Assembly (NCBI GenBank): GCA_025403435.1
Contig: CM046327.1
Coordinates: forward strand, 11,896,218-11,960,217
Direction: 5' to 3'
Source of the DNA: Artocarpus heterophyllus
Lineage: Eukaryota > Streptophyta > Magnoliopsida > Rosales > Moraceae
Length of the DNA stretch: 64,000 nucleotides
Shown: in pieces, positions 61,345 through 64,000 of the stretch
Layout: every line of letters begins with the position of its first letter
Numbering within the stretch: the first letter of the stretch is position 1
Notes under the pieces: generated by a model
Told to the model about the DNA's origin: nothing
Databases searched by the model: none
The model's input: only the letters and a program-made list of their open reading frames with translations
Made by a program: the position numbers and the translations under genes

Positions 61345-62397
61345 TCAGTAGGTTAAAGCAGAACATCAAAAGCCTAGAGGCGAGTTGAGGAGCTCACCTA
61401 TTCCAGAATGGAAGTGGGATCATGTGACAATGGACTTTGTTACCAAATTTCCTAAGACTCAAATGGGGCATGACGCCGTTTGGGTAATTGTGGATCGTTT
61501 AACTAAGACAACCCACTTCATCCCAATCAGAACTAGTTATAATGTCTCAAAATTATGTCAATTGTATGTGGAAAGGATAGTGACATTGCATGGAGTGCCA
61601 ATGTCAATAGTTTCCGATTGGGATACACGTTTCACGTCGAAATTCTAGAGAGGATTGCAGAAGGCCTTAGGAACTCAATTGAATTTCAGTACAGCTTTTC
61701 ATCCTCAAACAGATGGACAATTTGAATGTGTCATTTAGATTCTCGAGGATATGCTTCGGGCTTGTGTGCTGGACTTTGGAACAAATTGGGCTACACAACT
61801 GCCATATGTTGAATTCGTATATAACAACAGTTACCAAGCAAGTATTGGAATGGCTCCATATGAGGTTTTATACGGTAGGCCTTGTAGATCTCCATTGTGT
61901 TGGGCTGAAAAGGAAGAGCGTCTTGAACTTAGGCCTCAGTTTATCAGAGAAACAACAGACAAGATCTAGATTATTTGCAAACGTCTTCAGACAGCTCAAA
62001 GTCGACAGAAGAGTTATGCAGATAAGAGGAGGCAACCTTTAGAGTTCATGATCAGAGACTTTGTGTTCTTGAAAGTGAAACCAAAATGTGGTGTATCTCG
62101 ATTTGGTGTTAAAGGAAAGTTAGCACCAAGGTATGCAGGACCGTTTGAGATTGTGGAACGCATTGGAACGTTGGCATACCGTTTAAACCCTTCACATGTG
62201 ATCATGTGGACAGTTGTGCCAATTCAAGGAAATACGACCTATGAAGAAATTCCAGTTCAAATACTAGACCGTGAAATAAAAATATTATGTCGTCGTGAAA
62301 TTCCTTTGGTGAAAGTGATGTCGCAACATATGATGTGGAGGAAGCCACATGGGAACTTGAATCTGAAATGAGAAAGAAGCATCCACATTTGTTTTAA
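61345..62397 (+). pseudogene. Gypsy integrase core and chromodomain-like C-terminus
   Basis: 61385-61648 encodes WDHVTMDFVTKFP (first Asp), VIVDRLTKTTHFIP and VSDWDTRFTSKF (second Asp). A stop follows. Near 61705-61740 FHPQTDGQFEC supplies the Glu, then another stop. 61751-61969 continues (YNNSYQASIGMAPYEVLYGR). 62048-62371 carries the GPFEIVERIGTLAYRL block and the C-terminal segment (EEIPVQILDREIK). After about 62310 a frameshift moves the end (VEEATWELESEMRKKHPHLF) to another frame, closing at 62397. That ending is chromodomain-like. Confidence 0.92.
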
Positions 62398-62439
62398 CAT
62401 TGTAATCAGTGTACGAAATTTTGAGGACAAAATTTTTAT

Positions 62440-62452
62440 AAGAGGGGAGAGC
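62440..62452 (+). other. polypurine tract of the Tekay-like element
   Basis: AAGAGGGGAGAGC directly precedes the TG of the 3' LTR. Confidence 0.9.
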
Positions 62453-64000
62453 TGTAACACCCGTAATTTAACGGGCATGATTTTGTAAAATTTAATGAAT
62501 AAAATGTGACAATTTAAAATTTTATAGTATTTAAAATTACCAAGTTTGTCTATGTTGTTTCAATCATAAAAAAAAAATGCCACTTTATTATTTTCTTACT
62601 AAGTTTTCATAAGAAACATTCAAAATTTACCAATACTCACTTCTACCAATCTTGTCTCCCTAAATTAATGCTCAATTATGTAGCCTTCTTCTCATTTTGC
62701 TAAAGTCTTCGAATGAGACATGGAATTAATTTTCCCTCATTTAATAGAAGACATGGAGATATTTTCTTAACCACCTATTTAATTCTTTCCTCATCTCCTT
62801 CCATAACTCACTCCAATTGTCCCCTCAATTATGTTGACATTAATTGCTAAAAGTCTCCATGGGAGACATGATGATATTTTCTTTTAATACTCTTTTGTTT
62901 CTTCTTACAACTTTCGCCGTAAACTTCCCGTTCCTCTCAAGCACTTTGATATCTTTTTATTTAACCATCACCACCTTCTTCTCTAGTTTCTAATTCTTTC
63001 CTCTCTCACTTCAATTTCTAACTAAAGACATAGAGCACAAAGCTCTCTTTGTGGCCAAGACAATTATAATTCCCAACCATGGTCGAGACGGTTTTAGAGT
63101 TAATTCAAGCTTGATTTTTAACCCGAACTTTGGTGCTTTTCAAAGGAGTTTTGAGGTAGGTTTTCTTTAATCTAAACTTAGTTTTTAGTATGTGTTTTCT
63201 CCATGTTTAATGCATAATTTTCGTGTTCAAAATTCATGCAAATTTCTAGTTATGTTAACATGCATCCTTGAACATTTATGAACAAAAACTTGAGTCTTGA
63301 GTTACAACCCACAACCAACATTTATTTTGGTTTGACAACAATGTTAGAAATATGCTAGGAATGTTTAAAACCGGTTTCCATAACTTTAAGATTGACGTTC
63401 TAATGTTTTGAGCTTAAAGAGCAAACTTAAGTATGTTTTCATCATTATTTACAAGAAAGGCTAGAGATATAATTTGATAATGATTTTGGTATAAAACTCA
63501 TGAGAATATGTTTATTGTGATTATATAATGCATGTTGCATATTTTGGAATGGTTTTGAGATTTTGAACAAGGATAATATGCTTTGAGTTAAAGAAAAACT
63601 TGACATTCCATGAACTTTGTAATACCTCTACGGGCAGTGACTCTTTCTTAAAATTCTAGAATTAAATGAAAATGAATTTTGTAAATTGGTTTTCATATTT
63701 AAAAATTAGACATCCTAAGCTTTCCAATGAGCTATCATGAGCCTAAATCGGAGTTGTATTTTAATTTCTATGAATTTTTCAATTTTCAGATTAGAAACTA
63801 GTAAACCTGCCAGTGGTAGTAAACCACCCGTCTACATTAAGTAAACTACCTGTTAACCTGTGTGTTGATTGTAGATATTGAACCCGCCTTTTTGCAAAGT
63901 ATACCACCAATTTACCATGGTATACCAGCTTTTAATTTGAACCAAGAACCCAACTTTGCTCACCTTCTGGTCCCTTAATGTCTTGCAACCTTTCTAATAC
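62453..64000 (+). repeat. 3' LTR of the Tekay-like element, partial
   Basis: 1548 bases that align with 52742 onward with few changes; the rest is beyond the window. Confidence 0.95.

Larger units (their letters stand above)
52742..64000 (+). mobile_element. Tekay/Del-like Gypsy retrotransposon, both LTRs, 3' LTR cut by window end
   Basis: 5' LTR 52742-55574, PBS 55582-55593, gag-pol 55726-62397, polypurine tract 62440-62452, 3' LTR from 62453. The domain order protease, RT, RNase H, integrase, C-terminal chromodomain-like segment identifies a Gypsy chromovirus; long LTRs and gag style suggest the Tekay/Del lineage. The base just left of the LTR ends AGTAA, the candidate 5-bp duplication, whose partner is outside the window. 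It is inserted in the integrase region of an older Gypsy element and itself contains a solo LTR at 59311-61344. Several stops and a frameshift make it inactive. Confidence 0.95.

Overview
This is a stretch of nuclear DNA from a flowering plant, most likely a eudicot. It is AT-rich, its host genes are split by GT-AG (twice GC-AG) introns, and more than half of it is transposable-element sequence. I cannot name the species.

Three host loci are readable. (1) An apparently intact nine-exon PAS2/HACD gene (3-hydroxyacyl-CoA dehydratase of very-long-chain fatty acid elongation), + strand, 7708-10356; the exons join into 221 codons with Tyr147 and Glu154 in place. (2) A dead Rab GDP-dissociation-inhibitor (GDI) locus, - strand, 24177-11961. 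Thirteen exon remnants can be followed, with a stop codon, an internal exon deletion and lost splice sites. A 7.5-kb Copia element sits in its first intron, and a solo Gypsy LTR sits inside that Copia. (3) An apparently intact eight-exon MIKC MADS-box gene of the SVP clade, - strand, 37155-29111, 226 codons. Its introns hold a hAT-type MITE with a perfect 8-bp target duplication, a TRIM-like LTR and a long-TIR element.

The rest is mobile DNA. 1-6911 is the 3' part of an old Copia-like (SIRE-like) element whose LTR is split by a solo Gypsy LTR. 24-29 kb holds decayed Gypsy pol and a long direct repeat. 37.5-43.3 kb is AT-rich intergenic DNA with TIR elements. 43369-45355 is a solo LTR with a perfect 5-bp TSD. 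46-52.7 kb is a decayed Gypsy element with tandem repeats upstream of its primer-binding site, large losses in pol, and an interruption by a second Gypsy element. That second element (52742 to beyond 64000) is Tekay/Del-like with 2.83-kb LTRs. It carries stops and a frameshift, and its integrase is split by a solo LTR of the same family as the one at 43 kb.

The nesting gives a relative history: GDI intron, then Copia, then solo Gypsy LTR; old Gypsy, then younger Gypsy, then solo LTR. Several insertion sites are fixed to the base by target-site duplications (ACACA, GAGCC, CTATT, ACCACAAG). I found no clear undescribed gene system. The best leads are the layered GDI pseudogene, the TE-filled introns of the SVP gene, two GC-AG introns, and a small dispersed element family with a shared internal motif.
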